Positions 41,432 through 49,844 of a stretch of DNA of 64,000 nt are shown one piece after another. Under the pieces are notes generated by a model. That model worked only from the letters and a program-made list of their open reading frames with translations, had not been told where the DNA came from and made no database searches. Every line of letters begins with the position of its first letter. Position 1 is the stretch's first letter. The translations under genes and the position numbers were made by a program. The stretch is from Hyphomicrobiales bacterium (GTDB lineage: Bacteria; Pseudomonadota; Alphaproteobacteria; Rhizobiales; Kaistiaceae), in NCBI GenBank assembly GCA_017305635.1, contig JAFKKF010000006.1, forward strand, positions 124,001 through 188,000, in the 5' to 3' direction.

Positions 41432-42514
41432 ATGAAGACGTTTCCCCTCGGCGCCGACGGCGCCTCCCTCGCGGTCACCGAAACCGGCGGCCACCTTTCA
41501 GACGTGACCTTCACGCTTGCCGGCGGGAAGAAGGTGCGCCCGATGCACACCTCGCCCTGGGAGAAGGAGGAGCTCGCTCCCGGCACGCCCAATGTGCTCC
41601 GGATGCTCCGCGGCGATTTCTTCTGCGCGCCTTTCGGCTCGGACGGCGCCGACCCCAACGACCCGAACAGCACCCACGGCCTGCCCGCGAACGGCACCTG
41701 GAGCGTGACGAAGCTGACGCCCACCACCCTCGACGCCACGCTCGAGGGCACCGTCATGGGCGCCACCGTCACCAAGCGGGTCGAGGTGCGGCCGCGCGAG
41801 AACGTCGTCTACCAGCGCCATGTCATGACCGGCGGCGCCGGACGGCTCCCGGTCGGCCAGCACGCCATGGTCCATGCCGAGACGCCGCTGCAGCTCGCCT
41901 TCGCGCCCTTCACCATGGCGCTCACCCCGCCGGTGCCCTTCGAGGTGCCGCCGGAGGGCCGGCAGCTCCTCGCCGAGGACCAGGTCATCACAGACATCAC
42001 CAGGGCCAAGCGCGTCGACGGCGGCATCGCCGACCTCTCGGTATTCCCGACCGCCCCCGGCTTCGAATCGCTGTGGATGGCGGTGACCGACCGCAACCTG
42101 CCCTTCGGCTGGACCACGGCGACAGCGGCCGAGGAAGGCTGGGTCTGGTTCGGCCTCAAGAACGTCCGCGAACTGCCGGAAACCGTCATCTGGATCAGCG
42201 ATGGCGGCCGCGACTACGCCCCCTGGAACGGGCGCCACCGCCGGTGCATCGGGCTCGAGGACATCTGCGGCTATTTCCATCTCGGCACGAGACGTTCGGT
42301 CGCCGACAATCCGGTCGCCGCCTCGGGCAGCCCGACCGCCGTCACCCTCGGCGGCGAGCCGGTCTCGATCTCCTACGTCTTCGGCGTCGCCGCGACGCCC
42401 GCCGGCTTCGGCCGCGTGACCGAAGTCGCCAAGGCGCCGGGCGGCATCACCCTCATCGATGCCGGCGGCCGCAAGGCCTCCGCGGCCGTCGACCTTTCCT
42501 TCATCGGGGCGTAG
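41432..42514 (+). CDS. Aldose 1-epimerase (mutarotase)-like protein
   Basis: 360-residue protein that looks like the galactose-mutarotase beta-sandwich superfamily, with [11 protein letters not shown] early (a His in the position of the mutarotase active site) and [15 protein letters not shown] late. It is not a close match to GalM, so the name is by fold only. The ATG at 41432 is preceded by GCGAGGCTCCC; the in-frame upstream extension lies in the terminator. It follows the sugar transporter and probably works on the imported sugar or its ring forms. Confidence 0.7.
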   Translation: MKTFPLGADGASLAVTETGGHLSDVTFTLAGGKKVRPMHTSPWEKEELAPGTPNVLRMLRGDFFCAPFGSDGADPNDPNSTHGLPANGTWSVTKLTPTTLDATLEGTVMGATVTKRVEVRPRENVVYQRHVMTGGAGRLPVGQHAMVHAETPLQLAFAPFTMALTPPVPFEVPPEGRQLLAEDQVITDITRAKRVDGGIADLSVFPTAPGFESLWMAVTDRNLPFGWTTATAAEEGWVWFGLKNVRELPETVIWISDGGRDYAPWNGRHRRCIGLEDICGYFHLGTRRSVADNPVAASGSPTAVTLGGEPVSISYVFGVAATPAGFGRVTEVAKAPGGITLIDAGGRKASAAVDLSFIGA

Positions 42515-42516
42515 CA

Positions 42517-42712
42517 GCGCCCCCTCCACCATGCTGCGCACGGTCCCCCTCCCCCGTAAACGGGGGAGGAACCGCCTTCATCAAGGTCGCGACCCGGTTC
42601 CTCCCCTGCGAAGCGGGGGAGGGGGACCACACCCAACTCGGGTTTGCCCGAGTTGGGCACTGCAAGCTGAACTCGGCAACAGTCGAGTTCAGTGGGCGGT
42701 GGAGGGGGCGCC
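42517..42712. repeat. Palindromic intergenic element, copy 2 (long composite form)
   Basis: Starts GCGCCCCCTCCACC and ends GGTGGAGGGGGCGC. Internal hairpins are CCCCCGTAAACGGGGG-type, CCTCCCCTGCGAAGCGGGGGAGG, and two extra ones not seen in other copies: CCCAACTCGGGTTTGCCCGAGTTGGG (42632-42657) and CTGAACTCGGCAACAGTCGAGTTCAG (42667-42692). It lies between convergent mutarotase-like and GMC oxidoreductase genes. Confidence 0.85.
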
Positions 42713-42744
42713 AAAGAGCCACCAAGAGGGCAGCGCTACTGCCG

Positions 42745-44271
42745 CTACTGCCCCAGCGCGCTCGCGACGAACTGCGCCGCCTTCTCGCCGACGACATAGG
42801 CGGTGAGGTTGGTGTTGTGCATGACGTTGTCGGGATAGATGCTGGTATCGGCGACGCGGAGGTTGTCGAAACCGTGGACGCGGAGGTCCGGCCCGACCAC
42901 CGCCGTCCTGTCCGATGCCGGTCCCATCTTCGCGGTGCCGGCCTGGTGGTGCGCCGGCCCCATGGTGCGGGCGAGCGCCTCCTCGATGGGCAGGTTCATG
43001 TCGTCGACCCAGGTGGCGCCATGGCGGCGGAAGGCGGGCGCGGCCAGCATCTCGGCGAAGAAGGCGCGCGCCTCGGCGAATTTCCGGCGGTCGCCGTCGA
43101 GCGTGTTGTAGCGATGGTCGATGAGCGGCGCGAGGCGTGGATCGCGGCTCCGGATCACGACCTCGCCCTGCGCTTCCTGGCGCGGCAGGTAGGTCCAGAA
43201 TCCGGCGACGTCCTCCTCCTCGTCGACGGGGAAGGGATGCGTCTCCCAGGCGGCCTCGCCGGCGGCATTGGCGGGGCCGCGCACGTCGGCGACGAAGGAG
43301 CGGCCGGTGGTGATGCCGAGGCCGCCCTTGCCCTTGAACAGCATGCCGAAGCCGGGATGGTCGACGAGGTTCCGTCCGACGGCGAGGTCCGCCGCTACGG
43401 GCACGCCAAGCGCCGACAGCGCCGCCGCCGGGCCGATGCCGGAGCGCTGGAGGATCGCCGGCGTGTTATAGACGCCGGCCGAGATCACGACCTGGTCGGC
43501 GGCCACCGTCACCGGTGCCCCGGTGCCGTCGGAATAGACGACGCCCTCGGCGCGGCTCCCCTTCAGCACCAGGCGATCGACCAGCGCCCCGCCGCGGATG
43601 GTCAGGTTCGGGCGCTTGCGGGCCTCGCGGATATAGGTGACCAGCGTGCCGAGGCGCACCTCCTTGTAGCGATTGTGCGGCATGGCGCCGACCACGCCGG
43701 CATGGGCATCGAGCGCGTTGAGGTCGGGCGCCTCGCGCACGCCCAGCTCGATGCAGGCCTCGTACATGATGCGGTTGACCGGCGCCCAGCTCTGCGGCCG
43801 GTAGCGCTGGATGACGATCGGTCCGTCCTTGCCGTGAATCGGCTGGTCGCCGAAATCGACGTCGGTCTCGATCCGGATGAAGAGCGGCAGGAGGTCCTTC
43901 CACGACCAGCCGGGATTGCCCATGGCCGCCCAGCGGTCATAGTCGAAGGGCGCGCCGCGCGCGGCGATGGTGGCGTTGACCATAGACGTGCCGCCGACCA
44001 GCCGCCCGCGCGGCAGGCGGACGCTCCGCCCCTGCATCGTGCCGGCGCGGTCCGTATTGACGAGGTCCCAGTCGAATTCGGGGGCACCGCCGGCGACGCG
44101 CCAGCTGTGCTCGCCCGAGACGGTGAAGAGCGGCGGCACCTCGGCCTCGCGCGGGAAATCCGGCCCGGCTTCAAGCAGCAGGACCCGGCAGTCCGGATTC
44201 TCGCTGAGGCGCGCGGCGACCACGCCGCCGCCCGAGCCCGCGCCAACGACGACGACGTCGAACCGCTCCAT
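42745..44271 (-). CDS. GMC-family FAD-dependent oxidoreductase
   Basis: 508-residue flavoenzyme of the glucose-methanol-choline family. The N-terminal FAD motif is VVVGAGSGGGVVAARLSE, PROSITE-like segments GRLVGGTSMVNATI and ISAGVYNTPAILQRSGIG follow, and the C-terminal catalytic region contains PAHHQAGTAKMG and VMHNTNLTAYVVGEKAA. It may oxidise an alcohol, choline-like compound or sugar. No betaine aldehyde dehydrogenase neighbour is seen, so choline is not favoured; a sugar alcohol or glycoside is plausible from context. Confidence 0.87.
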   Translation of the reverse strand: MERFDVVVVGAGSGGGVVAARLSENPDCRVLLLEAGPDFPREAEVPPLFTVSGEHSWRVAGGAPEFDWDLVNTDRAGTMQGRSVRLPRGRLVGGTSMVNATIAARGAPFDYDRWAAMGNPGWSWKDLLPLFIRIETDVDFGDQPIHGKDGPIVIQRYRPQSWAPVNRIMYEACIELGVREAPDLNALDAHAGVVGAMPHNRYKEVRLGTLVTYIREARKRPNLTIRGGALVDRLVLKGSRAEGVVYSDGTGAPVTVAADQVVISAGVYNTPAILQRSGIGPAAALSALGVPVAADLAVGRNLVDHPGFGMLFKGKGGLGITTGRSFVADVRGPANAAGEAAWETHPFPVDEEEDVAGFWTYLPRQEAQGEVVIRSRDPRLAPLIDHRYNTLDGDRRKFAEARAFFAEMLAAPAFRRHGATWVDDMNLPIEEALARTMGPAHHQAGTAKMGPASDRTAVVGPDLRVHGFDNLRVADTSIYPDNVMHNTNLTAYVVGEKAAQFVASALGQ

Positions 44272-44372
44272 GAATTCCTCCCCGACGCGGCCTTGCGGTA
44301 TCCCACCGGCGGCCGCTTGTTGCTTCTAGGCCGAGCCTCGCATGGCGCCGGCCGGGCGTCGAGGGCGAAAGG

Positions 44373-45050
44373 TCAGCGCCGTGGCGTCACCTCGGCTATG
44401 TGGGCGAGCAGGTCGGCGGGATCGTCGTAGACGCGATAGGCGCCGGCCCCTTCGAGCTCGCTCCGGCCATAGCCGCCGGAGAGCAGGCCGATGCCGAGGG
44501 CGCGGGCGCGCCGCGCGGCAAGCAGGTCCCAGACGCTGTCGCCGACCACCCATGCATCCTCTATTGCCGTGCCGAGGCGCGCGGCCGCGGTGACGAAGAG
44601 ATCGGGGTCGGGCTTGGCGTTCTTCACCTGATCGCGGGTGACCACGGGCACCTTCGCCCGGTCGACGCCGAGCCGGTCGATCAGCGGCCCGGCCGTCTCC
44701 ATGCGCCCGCTGGTGGCGATCGCCCACGGGATGCCGACGTGGGTGAGATGGGCGAGCAGCTCGCGCGCGCCGGGCAGCGGATCGATCGATGCCGAGCGCT
44801 CATTGTAGAACTTCGCATGCAGGTGGCGGACGCGCTCGAGCTGCTGCGGATCGAGCTTGAGCCCGGTTTCGGTGGTCAGCATCTGCGCGAAGAGCCCACC
44901 GCTCATGCCGATGCGCCGATGGATGCGCCAGACCGACAGCTTGATGTTCTCCGCGGCCAGCGCATCGCGCCAGGCGAGGACGTGCTGGTAGACGCTGTCG
45001 ACCAGCGTTCCGTCGAGGTCGAAGAGGAAGGATGGGCGGCGTTCGGTCAT
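44373..45050 (-). CDS. HAD-superfamily phosphatase (phosphoglycolate phosphatase-like)
   Basis: 225-residue HAD hydrolase of subfamily IA. Catalytic motif I DLDGT at 11-15, motif II in AIATSGRME, and motif III/IV in KPDPDLF and VVGDSVWDLLAA. The cap domain is helical (residues 20-85). It could hydrolyse phosphoglycolate or a sugar phosphate. It is 101 bases upstream of the GMC oxidoreductase on the same strand and divergent from the aldo/keto reductase. Confidence 0.85.
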   Translation of the reverse strand: MTERRPSFLFDLDGTLVDSVYQHVLAWRDALAAENIKLSVWRIHRRIGMSGGLFAQMLTTETGLKLDPQQLERVRHLHAKFYNERSASIDPLPGARELLAHLTHVGIPWAIATSGRMETAGPLIDRLGVDRAKVPVVTRDQVKNAKPDPDLFVTAAARLGTAIEDAWVVGDSVWDLLAARRARALGIGLLSGGYGRSELEGAGAYRVYDDPADLLAHIAEVTPRR

Positions 45051-45196
45051 GCGGCAATTCCTTCCCGTGTCCGGTTGCGGCAGAGGCTAGCACAGTCGTA
45101 CCGCCAGCGGCGCAATCGAGCGCTTGACCCTTCCCGCCGTCGCGGTCCATGGATTAGGTCAACAACCCTGACAACAACCGGCAAAGGGGAACGACC

Positions 45197-46222
45197 ATGG
45201 ATCCGTTCAAGAAGAGGAAGCTCGGGCCTACCAGCGTGGAGCTGCCGCAGATGGGCTTCGGCGGCGCGCCGCTCGGCGACCTGTTCACGGTGGTGCCCGA
45301 CAGCGATGCCGAGGCGACGCTGAACGCCGCCTGGGACGGCGGCATCCGCTACTACGACACGGCGCCGTGGTACGGCACCGGGCAGAGCGAGCACCGCATG
45401 GGCCGCATGCTCTACCGCAAGAGCGAACCCTTCGCCTTCTCGACCAAGGTCGGGCGGCGCCTGAAGCGCCCGGTCGATGCCGCCGCCTTCGCGGCGAAGC
45501 CGCGCCTGTGGGCCGGCGGCCTGCCCTTCGAGGTGGTCTTCGACTACAGCTATGACGGCATCATGCGGTCCTACGAGGACAGCCTGCAGCGGCTCGGCTT
45601 CCTCCACATCGACATGCTGATCATCCACGACCTCGACTTCATGTACCACAAGACCGAGCCGCGGGTGGCCGCCTATCTCGGCCAGCTCGCCACCTCGGGC
45701 TTCCGCGCGCTCGAGGAACTGAAGTCGGCGAAGCTGATCGGCGCGATCGGCGCCGGCGTCAACGAGCTCGGCATGATGCCGCGCTTCCTCGACCTCTTCG
45801 ACATGGACTTCTTCATGCTCGCCATGCGCTACACGCTCGGCGACCATTCCGCGCTCGCCAAGGAGATCCTTCTCTGCGAGAAGCGCGGCGTCGGCTTCGT
45901 CATCGCCGCGGTCTTCTCCTCGGGCCTCTATGCCACCGGGCCGGTGCCGGGCGCCAAGTTCAACTACGAGGATCCGACCCCGGCCGAGCTCGACCGGGCG
46001 CGCAAGATCGAGGCGGTGTGCAAGCGCCACGGCGTGACGCTCGCTTCCGCCGCGCTGCAGTTCCCGCTGCACCATCCGAACGTCGCCTCGGTCATCCCGG
46101 GCGGCTTCAAGCCGGAGCACGTCAAGGCCAACATCGAATCGCTGAAGGCCAATATTCCCGACGCGCTCTGGCATGAATTGAAGCACGAGAAGCTGATCGC
46201 CGAAGAAGCGCCGACTCCCTGA
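45197..46222 (+). CDS. Aldo/keto reductase (D-threo-aldose/L-fucose dehydrogenase or pyridoxal 4-dehydrogenase type)
   Basis: 341-residue aldo/keto reductase barrel. Catalytic residues are visible as D54 and Y59 in YYDTAPWYGTGQSE, K84 in FSTKVGR and the His of LIIHDLD. The sequence FGGAPLGDLF at the start and PWYGTGQSE fit the group that oxidises L-fucose, D-arabinose and L-galactose to lactones, which also contains pyridoxal 4-dehydrogenase. GGGGAACGACC precedes the ATG. A YciI-like gene follows 26 bases later and an SMP-30 lactonase lies 2.6 kb away, so an oxidative sugar route is likely. Confidence 0.85.
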   Translation: MDPFKKRKLGPTSVELPQMGFGGAPLGDLFTVVPDSDAEATLNAAWDGGIRYYDTAPWYGTGQSEHRMGRMLYRKSEPFAFSTKVGRRLKRPVDAAAFAAKPRLWAGGLPFEVVFDYSYDGIMRSYEDSLQRLGFLHIDMLIIHDLDFMYHKTEPRVAAYLGQLATSGFRALEELKSAKLIGAIGAGVNELGMMPRFLDLFDMDFFMLAMRYTLGDHSALAKEILLCEKRGVGFVIAAVFSSGLYATGPVPGAKFNYEDPTPAELDRARKIEAVCKRHGVTLASAALQFPLHHPNVASVIPGGFKPEHVKANIESLKANIPDALWHELKHEKLIAEEAPTP

Positions 46223-46248
46223 TCCCTGCGAAGAAGGACAAGAACAAG

Positions 46249-46542
46249 ATGCCCTACCTGATCGATGCCACCGACAAGCCGGACAGCGCGGACCTGCGCG
46301 CCAAGACCCGTCCCGAGCACATGGAATTCCTGAAGGCGAGCCTGCCGAAGCTGATCGCCGCCGGCGCCAAGCTCCGCGACGACGGGACCACCGCCTGGGG
46401 AAGCGCCTATATCGTCGACGTAGACGACCGCGCCTCGGCCGAGGCCTTCATCAATGCCGATCCCTTCACCAAGGCCGGACTCTTCGGCGACATCCGCATC
46501 ACGCGCTGGCGGAAGGGCTTCTTCGACTTCAAGCAGCTCTGA
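46249..46542 (+). CDS. YciI-like protein
   Basis: 97-residue protein with a ferredoxin-like dimeric alpha-beta barrel fold: PEHMEFLKASLPKLIAAGAK, then VDVDDRASAEAFINADPFTKAG and IRITRWRKG. The conserved His and Asp expected for YciI enzymes are in RPEHMEF and NADPF. Function in this family is varied (dehydrochlorination, isomerisation). It is 26 bases after the aldo/keto reductase and followed by a strong terminator, so both form a two-gene unit and probably act in one pathway. Confidence 0.83.
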   Translation: MPYLIDATDKPDSADLRAKTRPEHMEFLKASLPKLIAAGAKLRDDGTTAWGSAYIVDVDDRASAEAFINADPFTKAGLFGDIRITRWRKGFFDFKQL

Positions 46543-46567
46543 GGCTTTCGTCGCAAGACGAATGAGA

Positions 46568-46601
46568 AAGGCCGTCCTTCGGGGCGGCCTTCTTTCCTCT
46601 T
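46568..46601 (+). terminator. Rho-independent terminator after the YciI-like gene
   Basis: Ten-bp stem AAGGCCGTCC / GGGCGGCCTT closed by a TTCG tetraloop (46568-46591), followed by the pyrimidine tract CTTTCCTCTT. One G-T wobble only. It begins 26 bases after the stop codon. Confidence 0.88.
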
Positions 46602-46615
46602 GGCTACTCTACTAT

Positions 46616-46657
46616 GCGTCATCGCCGGGCTCGACCGGGCGATCCATGCCATGACGC
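46616..46657. repeat. REP-like palindrome 1 (TCGCCGGG type)
   Basis: GCGTCATCGCCGGGCTCGAC followed by CGGGCGATCCATGCCATGAC forms an imperfect palindrome with GTCAT arms and CGCC/GGCG core. This pattern resembles the common repetitive extragenic palindromes of Rhizobiales. It lies in the 46543-46810 gap. Confidence 0.6.
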
Positions 46658-46734
46658 AGCCACCGCGCCCGCGTGGCGACTTCACCCGCCGCCCGCTCCA
46701 ACTGCTGCGGCTTCTCTGAAACGGAATGGCATGG

Positions 46735-46771
46735 ATTCCGGATCAGCGCCGCTGCGCGGCCCGTCCGGAAT
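46735..46771. repeat. REP-like palindrome 2 (ATTCCGGA / TCCGGAAT)
   Basis: Perfect 8-bp inverted repeat ATTCCGGA (46735-46742) and TCCGGAAT (46764-46771), with an inner CGCCGCTGCGCGG core. A second REP-like unit next to the first in the same gap, between convergent genes. Confidence 0.6.
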
Positions 46772-46810
46772 GACGCGGCACAGATACCGAAAGGCGGAAA
46801 AAGAGCCGGC

Positions 46811-47686
46811 TCAGCCCGAGCAGCGGGAGCAGGGCGCGTAGAAGACATGATGGCCGATCTGGTCCATCAGCTTCATGCGGCCGGCCCAGCGCGGCGAGAC
46901 GTAGGTGGCGTGGTAGTGCGTGGCATTGCCGATATCGGCCATGACCACGCTCTTGCCGCCGTCGACGACTTCCTTGGCGATGCTCGTCGCCTCGAGCCAG
47001 GAGCCGCGGTCGGTGATGCGGTTGGCGCTGCCGTCGCAGGCAAAGGAGAACTGGCAGCGGTGCAGGCCGTCATCCGCGCCCTGGTACACCACGCCGCAGA
47101 TGGTGTTCGGGAACAACGGGTTCTTCACCCGGTTGATGATGACCTGGGCGACGGCCAGCTGGCCCTTGCGGGTTTCGCCGCGCGCTTCGAAATAGATCGC
47201 CTCGGCGAGGCACTTGGTCTGCTCGGCGCCGCGGGCAGCAGGCGGCAGCGTGCCGCCCTGGCTCGGGCCCGGGATGATGGTCGCGCCTGGATTGGCGAAG
47301 AGCGCCGCGAAGGGCGAGCTTACGTCGTCGACCGTGTCGGCATAGGCGAAATAGACCTTCGGCCGGTGGGCCGGGAGCGGATTCTCGGGAAGCGAGACGA
47401 GGGTCGGCGGTATCTGCGGCTGGCCGGAATCGTCGCCCCAGAGCCGGTTGAAGGCGGAGCGGGCGGAAAGCCTGGGCCAGCTCCTGATCGAGCCGGCAAT
47501 GTCGGCCTTTATCGCCTTGTTAACGATCGGGAGCGTAGGTTTGTCTGCATCGGCGACGATTTCCGCCACCGAGCGGGGAATCGCCTGCCACGCGAGCGCG
47601 CCGACCATGGCGACGAGGACGCCCGCGAGGACGAAGCTGAGGAATATTACCGGTTTCAGCCCGCGCGGCTGCCCGTCCCTCGCCAT
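46811..47686 (-). CDS. Cell wall hydrolase, SleB family
   Basis: 291-residue protein with one N-terminal membrane anchor (VIFLSFVLAGVLVAMVGALA, residues 13-32) and a C-terminal Hydrolase_2 (SleB) domain of about 125 residues: CLAEAIYFEARGETRKGQLA, then VAQVIINRVKN and THYHATYVSP. SleB-type enzymes act as lytic transglycosylases on peptidoglycan, with the Glu in YFEARGE as catalytic candidate. The central linker is proline-rich. The gap 47687-47906 upstream shows nothing else I can support. Confidence 0.87.
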   Translation of the reverse strand: MARDGQPRGLKPVIFLSFVLAGVLVAMVGALAWQAIPRSVAEIVADADKPTLPIVNKAIKADIAGSIRSWPRLSARSAFNRLWGDDSGQPQIPPTLVSLPENPLPAHRPKVYFAYADTVDDVSSPFAALFANPGATIIPGPSQGGTLPPAARGAEQTKCLAEAIYFEARGETRKGQLAVAQVIINRVKNPLFPNTICGVVYQGADDGLHRCQFSFACDGSANRITDRGSWLEATSIAKEVVDGGKSVVMADIGNATHYHATYVSPRWAGRMKLMDQIGHHVFYAPCSRCSG

Positions 47687-47906
47687 TCCCCCGGACCCCT
47701 CCGTCTCTCACTTCACGCGGCGTTTCTGGCACGAAAAGCCGAGTGATGTCTAGGAAGGCAAGGAATGGGGCGAGATTGCGGCCATCCCGCCATAATCGCC
47801 CGAATCCGGCATCTTCCGGCAATAAAAGCAGCTCGTCGCTACCTTTGGTTGCGACGCTGTCGACCGGACTCCTCTGGACGCGCCGGACTCCGGCCTGACA
47901 AAGGAA

Positions 47907-48761
47907 TCAGCTTGCCGAAAATCTGAGCGATACCCGGCCGAGCGCACCGAAATCCGCCGAGACGCGGTCGCCGGCCTTGACCGGGAGCGGCACGAAGGAG
48001 GTTCCGGTCGTGACCACCTGCCCGGCCTTCAGCGTGACGCCGAGGCCGGAGAGCTCGTTGGCGAGCCAGGCAAGCGCCAGGCGCGGGTCGCCCAGGACGT
48101 TCGCTCCCTTGCCGGGATGCTCGGCGCCCTCCGCGACCCGCCCGAGGGTCGGATGGGCGGCGAGGTCCATGCTCCGCCAGTCGGCCGTCACCTTCGGCCC
48201 GAGGACGAAATCATGGGCGCACGCATTGTCGGCGATGATCTGGGCGGTGCCCACCTTGGTCACGTCATCGAAGCGGGTGTCGGGGATCTCCAGCGCGAGA
48301 TAGAGGTCCGCGACCGCGGCCACCGCTTCCTCCGCCGTGTAGGGCTCCGCCCGCGGCGGCAGGTCGCGGGCCATGCGGAAGGCGAATTCGCCCTCCACCA
48401 CCTTCATGTGGTTGGCGCCGAAAGGCAGCGTCGCGCCGTCGCCATGGACGCGCTCGGCGAGCAGTCGCCCGGCGAGCGGCCCGTCGACATTGATATGAGC
48501 CTGCCCGGCCTTGCTGGTCGCGGCGATCTTCCAGCCGAAGAGCGGTGCCTTGCTGTGCGCCTCGATCAGCGACTGGATGCGATAGCCCTCGGCGCGGCTC
48601 TCCGGCCGGATATCGGCCGGCAGCTGCGCGATGCGCTTCCCCTCCTGCCAGAGGCCGAAGAGCATGTCCGACACCTTCCGGTCGCGCGCCGCCGTCGCAC
48701 CGTCCCCCGCATCACCCATTCCTGCCGTTTCCCCGTTTCGCGGACGTTCCGTGACTGGCAT
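47907..48761 (-). CDS. 2-keto-4-pentenoate hydratase / fumarylacetoacetase-family enzyme
   Basis: 284-residue member of the FAH/2-oxopent-4-enoate hydratase superfamily (MhpD-like): GWKIAATSKAGQAHINVDGP early, VVEGEFAFRMARDLP (metal-ligand Glu residues), and the C-terminal GQVVTTGTSFVPLPVKAGDRV. Such enzymes hydrate or cleave keto acids from aromatic or sugar breakdown. The start is ambiguous: ATG 48761 is the longest, while ATG 48719 has AGGA close upstream and would remove 14 residues. Divergent from the lactonase gene, so a shared control region of about 64-106 bases is likely. Confidence 0.83.
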   Translation of the reverse strand: MPVTERPRNGETAGMGDAGDGATAARDRKVSDMLFGLWQEGKRIAQLPADIRPESRAEGYRIQSLIEAHSKAPLFGWKIAATSKAGQAHINVDGPLAGRLLAERVHGDGATLPFGANHMKVVEGEFAFRMARDLPPRAEPYTAEEAVAAVADLYLALEIPDTRFDDVTKVGTAQIIADNACAHDFVLGPKVTADWRSMDLAAHPTLGRVAEGAEHPGKGANVLGDPRLALAWLANELSGLGVTLKAGQVVTTGTSFVPLPVKAGDRVSADFGALGRVSLRFSAS

Positions 48762-48825
48762 CCGCCGTTGGCCATGCTATCAGTATCGCCACCCAAGAAC
48801 ATCCAATCCCGGGGGAAACAAAAAG

Positions 48826-49758
48826 ATGTGGTACGGGCAGGTAGAGGGCACCGAGATCCAGGTGCTCGACAAGCGGTTCAGCGCGTGTTTCGCGGGCCAC
48901 GTCCGGGTCGAGCGCCTGTGGACGGGCGCGCGCTGGGCGGAGGGGCCGGTCTGGCTCGCCGCGGCGCGCTGCTTCCTGTGGTCGGACATTCCCAACAACC
49001 GCATCATGCGGATGACCGACATCGACAACCAGGTCTCGGTCTATCGCGAGTGGTCGAACAATTCGAACGGCAACACGGTCGACAACGCCGGACGGCTGCT
49101 GACCTGCGAGCACCTCTCCCGCCGTGTCACGCGCACCGAATATGACGGCTCGATCACCGTCATTGCCGACAAATACAAGGGCAAGCGCCTCAATTCGCCC
49201 AACGACGCGGTGGTGAAGTCCGACAACTCGATCTGGTTCACCGATCCGTCCTACGGCATCGACGGCAATTACGAGGGCGACCAGGCGCCGATGGAGCAGG
49301 CCGGCTGCTACGTCTACCGGGTCGATCCGAAGAGCGGCGACATCGAGGCCGTGATCACCAACATGGTGCGGCCCAACGGCCTCGCCTTCTCGCCCGACGA
49401 GAAATACCTCTACGTCGTCGATACCGGCGCCACCCACAAGGAGAACGGCCCGCGCAACATCCGCCGCTTCACGGTGGAAAAGGGCGGCAGGTCGGTGAAG
49501 GGCGGCGAGGTCTTCGCCGAATGCCAGGCCGGGCTCTTCGACGGCTTGCGCGTCGACAGCGACGGCCGCATCTGGACGAGCGCCGGCGACGGCGTCCACA
49601 TCTATGACGCCGACGGCACCATGATCGGCAAGATCCTCATCCCCGAGATCGTCGCCAACGTCACCTTCGGCGGGGTCAAGCGCAACCGGCTCTACATCTG
49701 CGGCACGACGTCGATCTACTCGATGTACACGACGGTCGTCGGCTCGAAGCCGGGCTGA
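48826..49758 (+). CDS. SMP-30/gluconolactonase/LRE family protein
   Basis: 310-residue six-bladed beta-propeller lactonase. Landmarks: [20 protein letters not shown] with the metal-binding Glu, [20 protein letters not shown] (metal-binding Asn), and [20 protein letters not shown] (catalytic Asp). It hydrolyses sugar lactones to aldonic acids in relatives. The aldo/keto reductase upstream could make the lactone. No signal peptide, so cytosolic. GGGGGAAACAAAAAG precedes the ATG; an upstream extension of the frame lacks a ribosome-binding site. Confidence 0.9.
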   Translation: MWYGQVEGTEIQVLDKRFSACFAGHVRVERLWTGARWAEGPVWLAAARCFLWSDIPNNRIMRMTDIDNQVSVYREWSNNSNGNTVDNAGRLLTCEHLSRRVTRTEYDGSITVIADKYKGKRLNSPNDAVVKSDNSIWFTDPSYGIDGNYEGDQAPMEQAGCYVYRVDPKSGDIEAVITNMVRPNGLAFSPDEKYLYVVDTGATHKENGPRNIRRFTVEKGGRSVKGGEVFAECQAGLFDGLRVDSDGRIWTSAGDGVHIYDADGTMIGKILIPEIVANVTFGGVKRNRLYICGTTSIYSMYTTVVGSKPG

Positions 49759-49782
49759 TCGCGCTCATCCCACAACGCATCG

Positions 49783-49815
49783 AATGGCCGGGCCCGTCCC
49801 GGCCATTTCTTTTTC
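49783..49815. terminator. Strong terminator between the lactonase and deaminase genes
   Basis: Ten-bp perfect stem AATGGCCGGG / CCCGGCCATT (49783-49792 with 49798-49807) with a CCCGT loop, followed on the plus strand by TCTTTTTC. It begins 24 bases after the lactonase stop. On the minus strand the stem lies 38 bases after the deaminase stop but lacks a T-tract as strong. Confidence 0.9.
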
Positions 49816-49844
49816 GATCGTCGCCGGCCCATTGTTTCCCCGAA

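Noticed and set aside
42073-44430. A 785-codon plus-strand frame opposite the GMC oxidoreductase
   Set aside because: Starts inside the mutarotase-like gene, crosses the repeat, and mirrors the oxidoreductase.
47750-47947. A 65-codon minus-strand frame between the SleB and hydratase genes
   Set aside because: Overlaps the hydratase 3' end, has no Shine-Dalgarno and no recognisable composition of a real protein.
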